Below, in pieces: positions 27,398-36,040 of a stretch of 63,608 nucleotides of DNA (the first letter of the stretch is position 1; each line of letters opens with the position of its first letter). The stretch is from Hyphomicrobiales bacterium (GTDB taxonomy: Bacteria > Pseudomonadota > Alphaproteobacteria > Rhizobiales > Beijerinckiaceae), in assembly GCA_027487245.1 (NCBI GenBank), contig JAIYDY010000033.1, positions 1 to 63,608 on the forward strand, in the 5' to 3' direction. The translations under genes and the position numbers were made by a program. A model generated the notes under the pieces. The model worked only from the letters and a program-made list of their open reading frames with translations, was not told where the DNA came from and made no database searches.

Positions 27398-28273
27398 ATG
27401 CAGCCCGTGCCAACCCGCGCCGTGATGCTGAGGCAGGTGCGAGACCGGCTGGCAGCGGGAGGCATTGAGGAGCCTGAGGCCGACGCGCGCGCGCTGCTGC
27501 TGGAGGCAACCGGGCTTGCGCCGCTGGACCTGATCACGGGGGCTGGCGAGGCGCTGGATGCCGGAGCGGCGGCGCGGCTGGAAAGTCTTGTGGTGCGCCG
27601 GCTGGCTGGCGAACCGGTGGGGCGGATCAGGGGGCAGCGCCTGTTCTGGGGCCTTCCGATCCGACTCTCAGTGGGCACGCTTGAGCCGCGCCATGACAGC
27701 GAGGCTCTGATCGAGGAAGCACTGTCGCGGTTCGAGGCGCGGCGGGGCGAGGCCTTGCGCGTGCTAGACCTTGGCACCGGCAGCGGCTGCCTTCTGCTGG
27801 CCCTGCTCAGCGAGTGGCCCATGGCGCGCGGCCTCGGCATTGATCTGAGCGACGATGCGGTGCGCACGGCATCGGCCAACGCGGCGCTGAACGGACTGGA
27901 TGGCCGCAGCATCTTTCGCACCGGCTCATGGACGACTGCCGTGAGCGAGGCCGAATGCCGGGCCGGCTTTGATCTGGTGATCTCCAATCCGCCCTACATT
28001 CCGGCGGAGGAGATCGCCGCATTGGCCCCCGAGGTGCGCAGCCACGATCCCCGTCTGGCGCTCGATGGCGGGCCGGACGGGCTCGATGCCTACCGGGCCA
28101 TCATCCCGGCCCTGGCGGGGCTGATCGCGCCGGGTGGAGGAACCGTGCTGGAGATCGGCGCGGGGCAGGCAAGCGATGTCTCGGCCCTTGCCCGGACGGC
28201 GGGATTTGCCGAAATCAGCACGCGGCGCGACCTTGGCGGACATGTGCGCGCCATCGGGCTGTGGACGTCCTGA
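27398..28273 (+). CDS. prmC: Release factor glutamine N5-methyltransferase
   Basis: A 291-residue methyltransferase that modifies the GGQ glutamine of release factors using SAM. It has the N-terminal helical recognition domain (1-75), the SAM-binding loop VLDLGTGSGCLLLALL near 120-135 and the catalytic ISNPPYIP near 190, all intact. It is translationally close to prfA (3-base gap), the normal arrangement. An internal ATG at 27425 could also serve as start. Confidence 0.95.
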   Translation: MQPVPTRAVMLRQVRDRLAAGGIEEPEADARALLLEATGLAPLDLITGAGEALDAGAAARLESLVVRRLAGEPVGRIRGQRLFWGLPIRLSVGTLEPRHDSEALIEEALSRFEARRGEALRVLDLGTGSGCLLLALLSEWPMARGLGIDLSDDAVRTASANAALNGLDGRSIFRTGSWTTAVSEAECRAGFDLVISNPPYIPAEEIAALAPEVRSHDPRLALDGGPDGLDAYRAIIPALAGLIAPGGGTVLEIGAGQASDVSALARTAGFAEISTRRDLGGHVRAIGLWTS

Positions 28274-28653
28274 CCGCGTGGTCGTTTTTGCTTGGCGCGA
28301 CCAGGCAAAACAGCTAAGACAACGGTGCGCATGGCGAGCTGGAGGCAGTTTCGCCTGGTCGATCAAGATCCGGACCGGGGGGCAGTCCTTTCCGGGGCGA
28401 GCTTCAGGGCCGGTCGAGCAGCGCAAGCAACACAACATCGCCGGAATGGTTTGGCGCAAGCGGACCGTGAGGCGTGCGAGACCTGAAGCGGTCTCCACTG
28501 GAATCAGCGTGTGATGTCTTCAATCAGCCAGGCCGCTGTGCTTTTGCAGCCAGTCCAGCTCTTGACGACCCCGACCGGCGAGGCAGTCCGCCGCGGGGGC
28601 CACATTCTGTCGTGCAATCAGCCGGCTGCCAGATCGATCAAGAGATATCGTCG
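28274..28653. other. 380-base intergenic region upstream of the DUF4167 gene
   Basis: No supported gene is visible. A hairpin with arms TGGTCG (28279-28284) and CGACCA (28298-28303) just after prmC could act in termination, but no T-run follows it. The frame of the next gene is open across much of this region without family similarity, so I treat it as leader. A promoter for the DUF4167 gene is expected here but not identified. Confidence 0.45.
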
Positions 28654-29802
28654 ATGAGACCAGGCCAGAACCGGCGCATGCGTGGCCGCAACCGCAACAC
28701 TGGTGGCGGTGGCGGCAACAACAACGGCAGCAACAAGACACCCAATCCGTTGACCCGCTCCTATGAGTCGAATGGTCCGGATGTGAAGGTCAGGGGCAAT
28801 GCCCAGACCATCGCCGAGAAATACATGCAGCTCGCCCGCGATGCGCATACCAGCGGCGACCCCGTTGCCGCGGAGAGCTATTACCAGCACGCCGAGCACT
28901 ATGTGCGCATCGTGATGGCAGCGCATGAACAGATGCGCCTCCAGTTCGGCGACAGCTACCGGCCGGCCCGCGCTTTCGGGCAGGACGAGCAGGACGAGGA
29001 TGGCGACGAGGACGACGACGGCAACGAGACCTCATCCAGCCCCGCCGGCGCGCGCGCCGAAGGCGAAGCCGCCGATGGTGCGGAGGATGGCGACGAGAGC
29101 GAGCGCCGCCCCGACGCGGATCGCGGGCAGGACCGCAACCAGCAACCACGCCGGTTCGACCGCAATGGCCGACCCGAGCGACCCGATCGCGACCGCAATG
29201 ACAGGCGCTTCGATCGTCCGCAGGGCGACCGGCCAAGGGACGACAGGCCCCGTGATGATCGGCCAAGGGATGACCGTCCCCGTGATGATCGCCCGCGAGA
29301 TGACCGCCCGCGAGATGATCGTCCTAGGGATGACCGGCCCCGCTACGACCGCCCCCGTGAGGACCGCCTCCGTGAGGACCGCTATCGCGACGACCGCCCA
29401 AGAGACGACCGTCCCCGTGATGATCGCCCGCGGGATGACCGGCCGCGCGAGGATCGCTCCCGCGAGGAGCAGCCCCGCGAGGAGCGTCCGTTCGAGCCGC
29501 GTCCCGTCGAGGCCCGTGCCCGCGATGATCGGCCGCGCGATGACAGGCCGCGCCGCGACCGGGATGATCGCGCGCCGCGCCCCGTTGCCGATGCTGGCGA
29601 TGCCGCAGCCCTGCCGGCTTTCCTGACTGCTCCGACCCGCAGCATCCCTGCGCCGGAACCGGCTGCCAAGCCGGTTGCCGCGCGCCCGGTGGCCAAGCCT
29701 GCCGTGGCCGACATGGCCGCATCCGACGAGCCGGCACCGCGCAAGCGCGGCCGCCCGCCGAAGAAGCGTGACGAGCCGGCTGCGGAACCCGCTGCCGAAT
29801 GA
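28654..29802 (+). CDS. DUF4167 domain protein with long Asp/Arg/Pro repeat
   Basis: A 382-residue protein. The conserved DUF4167 part is the N-terminal 100 residues: a basic start (MRPGQNRRMRGRNR), a Gly/Asn-rich loop, then VKVRGNAQTIAEKYMQLARDA and YYQHAEHYVRIV. An acidic stretch (about 115-150) leads into 17 pentads related to DRPRD. The C-terminus has RKRGRPPKKR, which resembles an AT-hook. The family is confined mainly to alphaproteobacteria and follows prmC there; its function is not established. The composition suggests an RNA- or nucleic-acid-binding, largely disordered protein. The ATG at 28654 is chosen because conservation begins there. Confidence 0.85.
   Translation: MRPGQNRRMRGRNRNTGGGGGNNNGSNKTPNPLTRSYESNGPDVKVRGNAQTIAEKYMQLARDAHTSGDPVAAESYYQHAEHYVRIVMAAHEQMRLQFGDSYRPARAFGQDEQDEDGDEDDDGNETSSSPAGARAEGEAADGAEDGDESERRPDADRGQDRNQQPRRFDRNGRPERPDRDRNDRRFDRPQGDRPRDDRPRDDRPRDDRPRDDRPRDDRPRDDRPRDDRPRYDRPREDRLREDRYRDDRPRDDRPRDDRPRDDRPREDRSREEQPREERPFEPRPVEARARDDRPRDDRPRRDRDDRAPRPVADAGDAAALPAFLTAPTRSIPAPEPAAKPVAARPVAKPAVADMAASDEPAPRKRGRPPKKRDEPAAEPAAE
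29227..29481 (+). repeat. In-gene tandem array of 15-base units encoding DRPRD-like pentads
   Basis: Seventeen consecutive 15-base units encode DRPRD or close variants (DRPRE, DRLRE, DRYRD, DRSRE, EQPRE). Codons for Arg and Pro vary freely between units (cgg, agg, cgt, cgc, cga; cca, ccc, ccg, cct), so the array is conserved in protein rather than in DNA. Confidence 0.9.
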
Positions 29803-29991
29803 TGCCTTGAGTGCCGGGGGCATGCCCCCGGCAGCAGGCGCACCTGGATCCTGCCCCACGTGCATCTTTGGACGGCCTCTCATGGCCGCGATCGATCTGT
29901 TGTTGAGAACTCGGCGGGGCCGACTCGCGAGCGCGCCGGCTGATGCAGCGGTGTTGCTGCCGCCATGCCCTTTCGGCCAGATGGGGAGAGG

Positions 29992-30075
29992 TGGTGCGGG
30001 CGGTCGGACTCGAACCGACACGTATTGCTACGGCGGATTTTGAGTCCGCTGCGTCTACCGTTTCGCCACGCCCGC
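29992..30075 (-). tRNA. tRNA-Leu (anticodon CAA)
   Basis: On the minus strand the sequence folds as a long-variable-arm tRNA. The 7-bp acceptor stem GCGGGCG pairs with CGCCCGC. The anticodon stem GCGGA/TCCGC holds the loop CTCAAAA, giving anticodon CAA, which reads the UUG leucine codon. The T arm has GGTTCGAGTCC. CCA is encoded at the 3' end (29992-29994) after discriminator A. The nearest genes are DUF4167 upstream and dsbB downstream, both on the opposite strand. Confidence 0.96.
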
Positions 30076-30343
30076 GTGGACCTCATGGGGCTCGCAACCG
30101 GGCTCCTGAAAGCCCTGCCGCCGCGATGTCACCATCAGCCCGGTCGATGCCATGTTGCGGCGTGCGCGTCCAGTGGCTTGTCACCATGTCGTGCACATTC
30201 GGGTGTCTTTGGCTGTGACATGCCGGCCCGCTCCGGAATGGCCCGAGGGGCCCGCCGGAACCATGCAGTTTCTGCGGCCCGGCCCATGGCCAGATGCCAC
30301 AAACGTCATTCCAGCCGGGGCTGAACTTGGTATAGGACACGGC

Positions 30344-30889
30344 ATGACATCAGCCCCCACCACCATCCCGGACCAACTGCTGCGCGCCTTGCGCCCCGTG
30401 CCGGCGCTGGCGCTGCTGGTGGCGGCTTCGGCGAGCCTGCTGGCGGGCGCGTGGTATTTCCAGCTCGTGATCGGGCTCCTGCCCTGCAAGCTGTGCCTCG
30501 AACAGCGCTGGCCGCACTATGCCGCGCTGGTGGTCGGGCTGGCCGGGCTGGCGGTTGCGTCCTGCGCTGGCGAGGCCCATCGGAAACAGGCGTCACGGCT
30601 GGCTTTGTGGCTGCTCGCAGGCCTGTTCGTGGTGTCGGCCGCCATGGGCAGCTATCATGCCGGGGTTGAGTGGGGCTGGTTTGTCGGTCCCAGCGATTGT
30701 GGCGGCGCGGCCCTGCCGGCGGCAGGCTCGATGCAGGACTTCATGAAGCAGTTGCAGACCACGCGCGTGGTGAGCTGCACCGAAGCGGCCTGGCGGCTGG
30801 CGGGGCTGTCCCTGGCTGGCTGGAACGCGGTGTTTTCCGCAGGCCTTGCGCTGCTGGCAGGCCTTGCGGCCTGGCGCGACCAGGGCTGA
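30344..30889 (+). CDS. dsbB: Disulfide bond formation protein B
   Basis: A 181-residue inner-membrane protein with four predicted helices (about 20-42, 58-75, 84-102, 150-175). It reoxidises DsbA and passes electrons to quinone. The first redox pair is C48-x-x-C51 (PCKLC) after helix 1; the second is C119 and C145 in the larger periplasmic loop. C74 in helix 2 is extra. The ATG at 30344 starts the protein near the first helix; the longer frame adds 64 unrelated residues. Convergent with the HNH gene. No dsbA is in the window; TlpA downstream is another thiol-redox protein. Confidence 0.9.
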   Translation: MTSAPTTIPDQLLRALRPVPALALLVAASASLLAGAWYFQLVIGLLPCKLCLEQRWPHYAALVVGLAGLAVASCAGEAHRKQASRLALWLLAGLFVVSAAMGSYHAGVEWGWFVGPSDCGGAALPAAGSMQDFMKQLQTTRVVSCTEAAWRLAGLSLAGWNAVFSAGLALLAGLAAWRDQG

Positions 30890-30917
30890 CCGCGACCATG
30901 ATCCGAACCCGGATGGT

Positions 30918-31502
30918 TCAGGGTTCGAGTTCGCTGTCCCAATAAAGATAGTCCATCCAGCTGTCGTGCAGGAAGTTCGGCGGGAACAACTTGCCAGCCC
31001 GGTGCAGGTCGTTGACCGTGGGGGCATAGGGCTTTTGCAGCGGGTGCATCTGCGCCTCGGCTGGCAGCTTGTCGCCCTTGCGCAAGTTGCAGGGCGAGCA
31101 GGCCGCCACGACATTCTCCCATGTGGTGAGCCCGCCTTTGGAGCGCGGAATGACATGGTCGAAGGTCAGTTCCTCGCGCGCCGTGCAATACTGGCAGCTG
31201 AAGCGATCGCGCAGGAAGACGTTGAAGCGGGTGAAGGCCGGATGGCGCGAGGGCTTCACATAGGTCTTGAGGCAGACCACCGAAGGCAGCCGGAAGGAGA
31301 AGCTCGGCGAGCGCACCACACGGTCATATTCGGAGACGATGTTGACGCGGTCCATGAACACGGCCTTCAGCGTGTCCTGCCAGCTCCAGAGCGAGAGCGG
31401 GTAATAGCTCAGAGGCCGGAAATCGGCATTGAGCACCAGAGCCGGACATGAGTCCGGCGAGACCATCGGTGACACGTGCACAGTCAACGCACGCCACTCC
31501 AA
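30918..31502 (-). CDS. HNH endonuclease family protein
   Basis: A 194-residue protein with an HNH domain: CQYC at about 102-105, LTFDHVIPRSKGG with the catalytic His, then W-E-N-V and CSPCNLRKGD. The paired CxxC motifs bind structural zinc. The N-terminal half (ALVLNADFRPLSYYPLSLWSWQD) is the strongly conserved start of a chromosomal HNH family common to alphaproteobacteria. No phage or restriction genes are adjacent, so it looks like a resident gene; its substrate is unknown. A second ATG 36 bases inside (MVSPDSCPAL) is a possible start. Confidence 0.88.
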   Translation of the reverse strand: MEWRALTVHVSPMVSPDSCPALVLNADFRPLSYYPLSLWSWQDTLKAVFMDRVNIVSEYDRVVRSPSFSFRLPSVVCLKTYVKPSRHPAFTRFNVFLRDRFSCQYCTAREELTFDHVIPRSKGGLTTWENVVAACSPCNLRKGDKLPAEAQMHPLQKPYAPTVNDLHRAGKLFPPNFLHDSWMDYLYWDSELEP

Positions 31503-31608
31503 GTGTCCTGCATGGAATCACCATCGATCCCATCACGTGACAAATGTAGGCTGAAGATGACAGCGTTGTGAAGCCAGCCAGCCAGACACAAGGCTGGCCG
31601 GGCTGTGC

Positions 31609-32490
31609 TCACCGGGTCGGAACCGGCTTGTCGCCGCGATAATCGTAAAAGCCGCGCTTGGTCTTGCGGCCGAGCCAGCCGGCCTCGACATACTTCACCA
31701 GCAGAGGGCAGGGGCGATACTTGGAGTCGGCCAGGCCATCATGCAGCACCTGCATCACCGAGAGGCAGGTGTCGAGACCGATGAAATCGGCCAACTGGAG
31801 CGGGCCCATCGGGTGATTGGCCCCCAGCCGCATGGCGGTGTCGATCGATTCCACCGAGCCAACGCCCTCATAGAGCGTGTAGACCGCCTCGTTGATCATG
31901 GGCAGCAGGATGCGGTTGACGATGAAGGCGGGGAAATCCTCCGAGACCGTGAGGGTCTTGCCCAGACGGTTGATGAAGGCCTTGGCGGAATCGAAGGTGG
32001 CGTCCTCGGTGGCAATGCCCCTGATCAGCTCGACCAGCTGCATGACCGGCACCGGATTCATGAAGTGGATGCCGATGAACTTCTCGGGCCGGTTGGTGGC
32101 GGCAGCCAGCCGTGTGATCGAGATCGACGAGGTGTTGGTGGCCAGCAGCGTCTCGGGCGGCAGGGCGCGGCACAGCGCCACGAAGATGCTGCGCTTGACC
32201 TCCTCGTTCTCGGTGGCCGCCTCGATCACCAGATCGCAGCCAGCCAGATCGTCGAAGCTGCTGGCCCCGGTGATCCGGCCGAGAGCGGCCTGCCGGGCCG
32301 GCTCGTCCATCGAGCCCTTGGCGACCTGCCGGGCCATGTTGCCATTGATCGTGGCCAGCGCGCCGTTGATGCGCTCTTCGCTGACGTCGTTGAGACGCAC
32401 CGCGATGCCGGCAGCGGCGCAGACATGCGCGATGCCGCTGCCCATCTGGCCGGCGCCGACAATGCCAAGGGTGTTGATGGTCAGGCTCAT
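31609..32490 (-). CDS. hbdA: 3-hydroxybutyryl-CoA dehydrogenase
   Basis: A 293-residue NAD(P)-dependent 3-hydroxyacyl-CoA dehydrogenase. The Rossmann loop GIVGAGQMGSGIA starts at residue 9, and the catalytic segment HFMNPVPVMQLVE and the C-terminal LGANHPMGPLQLADFIGLD are intact. It converts acetoacetyl-CoA and 3-hydroxybutyryl-CoA in butanoate or poly-hydroxybutyrate metabolism. It follows etfA by 21 bases, the common etfB-etfA-hbdA operon in this group, linking the dehydrogenase with acyl-CoA electron transfer. Confidence 0.93.
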   Translation of the reverse strand: MSLTINTLGIVGAGQMGSGIAHVCAAAGIAVRLNDVSEERINGALATINGNMARQVAKGSMDEPARQAALGRITGASSFDDLAGCDLVIEAATENEEVKRSIFVALCRALPPETLLATNTSSISITRLAAATNRPEKFIGIHFMNPVPVMQLVELIRGIATEDATFDSAKAFINRLGKTLTVSEDFPAFIVNRILLPMINEAVYTLYEGVGSVESIDTAMRLGANHPMGPLQLADFIGLDTCLSVMQVLHDGLADSKYRPCPLLVKYVEAGWLGRKTKRGFYDYRGDKPVPTR

Positions 32491-32511
32491 GGCGATGTTC
32501 CGTCGATCCGT

Positions 32512-33456
32512 TCAGCGGCCTGTCTTGGCCAGTTCATCCTGCAACTCTGGCAGGATCGCGAACAGGTCACCAACCAGACCATAGTCGGCGACCTGGAAGA
32601 TCGGGGCTTCCTCGTCCTTGTTGATGGCGACGATGACCTTGCTGTCCTTCATGCCGGCAAGATGCTGAATGGCACCTGAAATCCCGACGGCGATGTAAAG
32701 CTCCGGGGCGACGACCTTGCCGGTCTGACCCACCTGCCAGTCATTCGGCGCATAGCCGGCATCGACGGCGGCGCGTGACGCCCCCATCGCCGCGCCCAGC
32801 CTGTCGGCGACAGGTTCGATCACCTTGGCGAAGTTCTCGGCCGAGCCGAGCGCCCTGCCGCCCGAGATGATGATCCTGGCGGAGGCCAGTTCGGGGCGGT
32901 CGGAAGCTGCGACCTCCTCGCTCTTGAAGGCGGACAGGCCCGGATCGGCGACACCGGCCACCGCTTCGACCGGGGCAGAGCCTGTCATGGAGGCGGGCTG
33001 GAACGAGGCCGTGCGGATGGTCATGACCTTGACGGCATCGGTGGACTGCACGGTCTGGATGGCATTGCCGGCATAGATTGGGCGCTCGAACGTGTCGGGA
33101 GCGAGCACCTTCATCACGTCCGAAATGATCTGCACATCGAGCAGAGCAGCGACGCGCGGGGCCACGTTCTTGCCGTTGGCCGTGGAAGAGGCGACGATGT
33201 GGCTGTAGTTGCCGGCCAGCGAGGCGACAAGCGCCGCGGTGGTTTCCGCCAGCATGTGGCCGAAGGCCGGCGCGTCGGCCAGCAGCACCTTGGCCACGCC
33301 GTCGAGCTTGCCGGCATGGTCGGCAGCGGCCTTGCAGCCGGCCCCGGCCACCAGCACATGAACTGGCCCGCCGAGCCCCTTTGCGGCGGTCAGCGCCTTG
33401 GCGGTGGCATCCTTGACCACGGCGCCGTCATGTTCGGCAATCAGCAGCGTCGCCAT
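32512..33456 (-). CDS. etfA: Electron transfer flavoprotein alpha subunit
   Basis: A 314-residue FAD-binding subunit that accepts electrons from acyl-CoA dehydrogenases and delivers them to ETF-quinone oxidoreductase. The C-terminal FAD domain shows ARIIISGGRALGSAENF, VDAGYAPNDWQVGQTGKVVAPELY and SGAIQHLAGM, the ETF-alpha signature. The ATG at 33456 overlaps the etfB stop (ATGA); a GTG three bases upstream is also in frame. Together with etfB it forms a heterodimer. The ORF is full length for the family. Confidence 0.95.
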   Translation of the reverse strand: MATLLIAEHDGAVVKDATAKALTAAKGLGGPVHVLVAGAGCKAAADHAGKLDGVAKVLLADAPAFGHMLAETTAALVASLAGNYSHIVASSTANGKNVAPRVAALLDVQIISDVMKVLAPDTFERPIYAGNAIQTVQSTDAVKVMTIRTASFQPASMTGSAPVEAVAGVADPGLSAFKSEEVAASDRPELASARIIISGGRALGSAENFAKVIEPVADRLGAAMGASRAAVDAGYAPNDWQVGQTGKVVAPELYIAVGISGAIQHLAGMKDSKVIVAINKDEEAPIFQVADYGLVGDLFAILPELQDELAKTGR

Positions 33457-34205
33457 CACAGCACCCCGGCTTCGTTCTTGAGCTTGGACACGAGTTCGGC
33501 CGCCGAGCCGACCTTGACCCCGGCCACGCGCGTCGGCGGCTCGGTGGTTTTCAGCACCTTGAGGCGCGGCGCGATGTCAACGCCCAGCGCTTCGGGCGAG
33601 GTTTCGTCCAGCGGCTTCTTCTTGGCCTTCATGATGTTCGGAAGGCTGGCATAGCGCGGCTCGTTGAGGCGCAGATCGGTGGTCACGATGGCCGGAAGCG
33701 TGAGAGCGACCGTCTGGAGGCCGCCATCGACTTCGCGCGTCACGTCCACGCTCGCGCCATTGACGGCGACCTTGAAGGCGAAGGTGCCCTGCGGCCAGCC
33801 CATGAGGGCTGCCAGCATCTGGCCGGTGGCGTTCATGTCATCGTCGATGGCCTGCTTGCCCATGATGACGAGGCCCGGCGCTTCAGTGGCAATGATGGCC
33901 TTCAGCAGCTTGGCCACGGCCAGTGGCTCGACCACGGCGTCGGTCTTGACGTGGATGCCACGGTCGGCACCCATGGCCAGCGCGGTGCGGATGGTCTCGG
34001 CCGAACCGGCGGGGCCGATCGACACGGCCACGATCTCGGTGGCCTTGCCGGCTTCGCGCAGGCGGATGGCTTCCTCGACGGCGATCTCGTCGAACGGGTT
34101 CATCGACATCTTGACGTTGGCCAGTTCGACGCCCGAACCATCGGGCTTGACCCGGATCTTGACGTTGTAGTCGACCACGCGCTTGACGGGCACGAGGATT
34201 TTCAT
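33456..34205 (-). CDS. etfB: Electron transfer flavoprotein beta subunit
   Basis: A 249-residue partner of EtfA that binds AMP and forms the docking surface for dehydrogenases. The N-terminus [19 protein letters not shown] and the [11 protein letters not shown] and [25 protein letters not shown] segments are typical. The recognition loop region [30 protein letters not shown] is present and includes the leucine anchor area that contacts acyl-CoA dehydrogenases. First gene of the etfB-etfA-hbdA operon; its stop overlaps the etfA start. The 175-base gap upstream holds its promoter, not identified. Confidence 0.95.
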   Translation of the reverse strand: MKILVPVKRVVDYNVKIRVKPDGSGVELANVKMSMNPFDEIAVEEAIRLREAGKATEIVAVSIGPAGSAETIRTALAMGADRGIHVKTDAVVEPLAVAKLLKAIIATEAPGLVIMGKQAIDDDMNATGQMLAALMGWPQGTFAFKVAVNGASVDVTREVDGGLQTVALTLPAIVTTDLRLNEPRYASLPNIMKAKKKPLDETSPEALGVDIAPRLKVLKTTEPPTRVAGVKVGSAAELVSKLKNEAGVL

Positions 34206-34380
34206 GAGCTTCCACCACCTGAGCCGGTTGCAGCGTTGCGGCGATGACCGCCAGCAACGCCCTGTCCGGACGTGTTTTCCAAGGCCGCGACCCTAGCGAC
34301 GCTCATTTGATTGTCAACGGCGTGTTGGGTCGCATCCCGGCTGCGCAAAATGCGCCCTTGAAGCCCCGCCACGGGCGGCC

Positions 34381-35073
34381 TCAACGGCCCCAGCGTTCAC
34401 GGATCGAAATGCCGGGACGGACGAAGAAGGGCGTCAGTGCGAGGCCGGCCAGGAGGCCGCCGAGATGGGCAAACCAGGCCACGCCGGACTCGGTGCCCCA
34501 GAAGCCCTGGAAGATCTGCACCGCGATCCAGGCCCCGATCGCGACCCATGCCGGCACGGCGATCGGCAACACCTTCAGCACGAGGCCCCAGATCCGCACA
34601 TGCGGGTGCAGCAGCAGATAGGCCGCGATAACGCCCGAGATCGCGCCGGACGCGCCGATCAGCGGCTGGATCGAGTCAACGTTCATCAGCGCGTGGGCGA
34701 AAGCTGCCATCACGCCGCAGGCGACAAAGAACACGATGAAGCGCAGGTGCCCCATGCTGTCCTCGACATTGTCGCCGAAGACCCAGAAGAACAGCATGTT
34801 GCCGGCGAGATGAGCCCAGTTCCCGTGCAGGAACAGGCTGGTGACCGGCGTGATCCAGGTGGGTGCCTGCGCAAGGTCCTCGGGCAGGAAGGCATCACCC
34901 AGAACGACCTTGGGGATGATGCCGAAGCCCGCGGCCAGCAGAGGCTCGACCGGGGGCAGCATGCCGCCCTGGGAGGCCAGCCACAAGAGGACGCACAGGC
35001 CGATGAAGCCGAAGGTCACCAGCGGTTGCGCCAGATGCCGCATGGCCACGCCGTCATGCAGGGGAATGAACAT
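34381..35073 (-). CDS. Rhomboid family intramembrane serine protease
   Basis: A 230-residue membrane protein with six predicted helices. Catalytic residues are visible: S142 in GASGAISG and H203 in AHLGGLLAG; the HGNWAHLAGNMLF segment at 83-95 has the oxyanion-side His and Asn. Rhomboids cut transmembrane helices of client proteins. No client is suggested by context. The 36 bases to the cobalamin adenosyltransferase suggest that the two may be transcribed together. The N-terminal extension (about 20 residues) is cytoplasmic. All key residues are present, so the protein should be active. Confidence 0.92.
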   Translation of the reverse strand: MFIPLHDGVAMRHLAQPLVTFGFIGLCVLLWLASQGGMLPPVEPLLAAGFGIIPKVVLGDAFLPEDLAQAPTWITPVTSLFLHGNWAHLAGNMLFFWVFGDNVEDSMGHLRFIVFFVACGVMAAFAHALMNVDSIQPLIGASGAISGVIAAYLLLHPHVRIWGLVLKVLPIAVPAWVAIGAWIAVQIFQGFWGTESGVAWFAHLGGLLAGLALTPFFVRPGISIRERWGR

Positions 35074-35109
35074 CGTGCCCTGTACTCCCCGTGGCGTGGT
35101 GGCGTCCGC

Positions 35110-35691
35110 TCAGCGGTTCTTGCCGGGTACCCAGAGCACGTCGCCGGATGCCTTCTTGTTGAGATAGCGCGAAGCGACGAATAGGAAGTCCGAGAGGCGG
35201 TTGACGTATTTCAGCGCCGGGTCAGCGACGCGCTCGCCGGGGATCTGCGCCAGTTCGACCATCATCCGTTCGGCGCGGCGCGAGATGGTGCGGGCGAGAT
35301 GCAGGCAGGCAGAACCCGGCGTGCCGCCCGGCAGCACGAACGACCGCAGCGGCTCAAGCTCGCTGTTCAGCAGATCGATCTCCTGTTCGATCCGGTCCAC
35401 CTGATTCTGGACGATCCTGAGCGGCTCCCATTCCAGCTTCTTGCCGGTGTCCGGGGTGGCCAGTTCGGCACCGAGATCGAAGAGGTCATTCTGGATGCGC
35501 CCGAGCATGGCATCGAGGTTGGCATCCTCCTGCGCCGTGTGCAGCCGGGCGATGCCGATGGAGGCATTGGTTTCGTCGATGGTGCCGTAGGACGCGATCC
35601 TGAGGTCGAACTTCGGCCTGCGTTCACCGGTGCCCAGAGCGGTCGTGCCCTTGTCGCCGGTGCGGGTGTAGATGCGGTTGAGAACGACCAT
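35110..35691 (-). CDS. Cob(I)yrinic acid a,c-diamide adenosyltransferase (PduO type)
   Basis: A 193-residue ATP:cob(I)alamin adenosyltransferase that makes adenosylcobalamin. The N-terminal nucleotide loop RIYTRTGDKGTTALG and the later segments LRSFVLPGGT and ARTISRRAERM are family hallmarks; the SRRAER region holds residues essential for ATP binding. Product is needed for B12-dependent mutases and reductases. It lies between rhomboid and a twin-helix membrane gene, an arrangement often seen next to etfBA in this order. Length is standard. Confidence 0.93.
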   Translation of the reverse strand: MVVLNRIYTRTGDKGTTALGTGERRPKFDLRIASYGTIDETNASIGIARLHTAQEDANLDAMLGRIQNDLFDLGAELATPDTGKKLEWEPLRIVQNQVDRIEQEIDLLNSELEPLRSFVLPGGTPGSACLHLARTISRRAERMMVELAQIPGERVADPALKYVNRLSDFLFVASRYLNKKASGDVLWVPGKNR

Positions 35692-35761
35692 GCGGCTTCA
35701 CCTGGGATGCTTGACGGAGGCTGGGGATGCTGAACCCGACATAGGGCGCTGTGCCGGAAAG

Positions 35762-35953
35762 TCAGCCGCCGCGCCACCACAACATGCCCATGATCAGCAC
35801 GAGGGCGGCGAACTGCAACAGCACCCTCAGGCGCATCAGGGTCTGTGCTTTGGAGGGCGAGCCGCCGCGCATCATGTTGATGAGGCCGAGCAGCAGCACG
35901 ACGGCCACGGCCCCGACGGCGACGGGAACGACGGAATTGGCAAGGCTGTTCAT
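35762..35953 (-). CDS. Twin transmembrane helix small protein (HIG1-like)
   Basis: A 63-residue protein with two membrane helices (about 7-27 and 41-60) separated by a short basic loop (RGGSPSKAQTLMRLR). This layout is that of the small HIG1-domain-like proteins found beside the cobalamin adenosyltransferase in alphaproteobacteria. Mitochondrial HIG1 proteins associate with respiratory complexes; a similar role here is only inferred from homology. It is short but well formed and preserved in the expected place. Confidence 0.82.
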   Translation of the reverse strand: MNSLANSVVPVAVGAVAVVLLLGLINMMRGGSPSKAQTLMRLRVLLQFAALVLIMGMLWWRGG

Positions 35954-36040
35954 GGGGGAGCCATATCCTCAAAGCGGTGGCTTGCGAAGCGCGGGGCATG
36001 CGCCCAGGTGTCGCGGCAGAAGCGAAGCCGTGCTGCGGCT

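Noticed and set aside
29227..29481. CRISPR-like direct repeats
   Set aside because: Units are contiguous, 15 bases long, code for protein in frame, and vary at synonymous sites; there are no spacers.
30905..30926. Hairpin GAACCC...GGGTTC between dsbB and the HNH gene
   Set aside because: The stem is only 6 bp with a 10-base loop, overlaps the end of the HNH coding sequence, and no T-run is present on either side.
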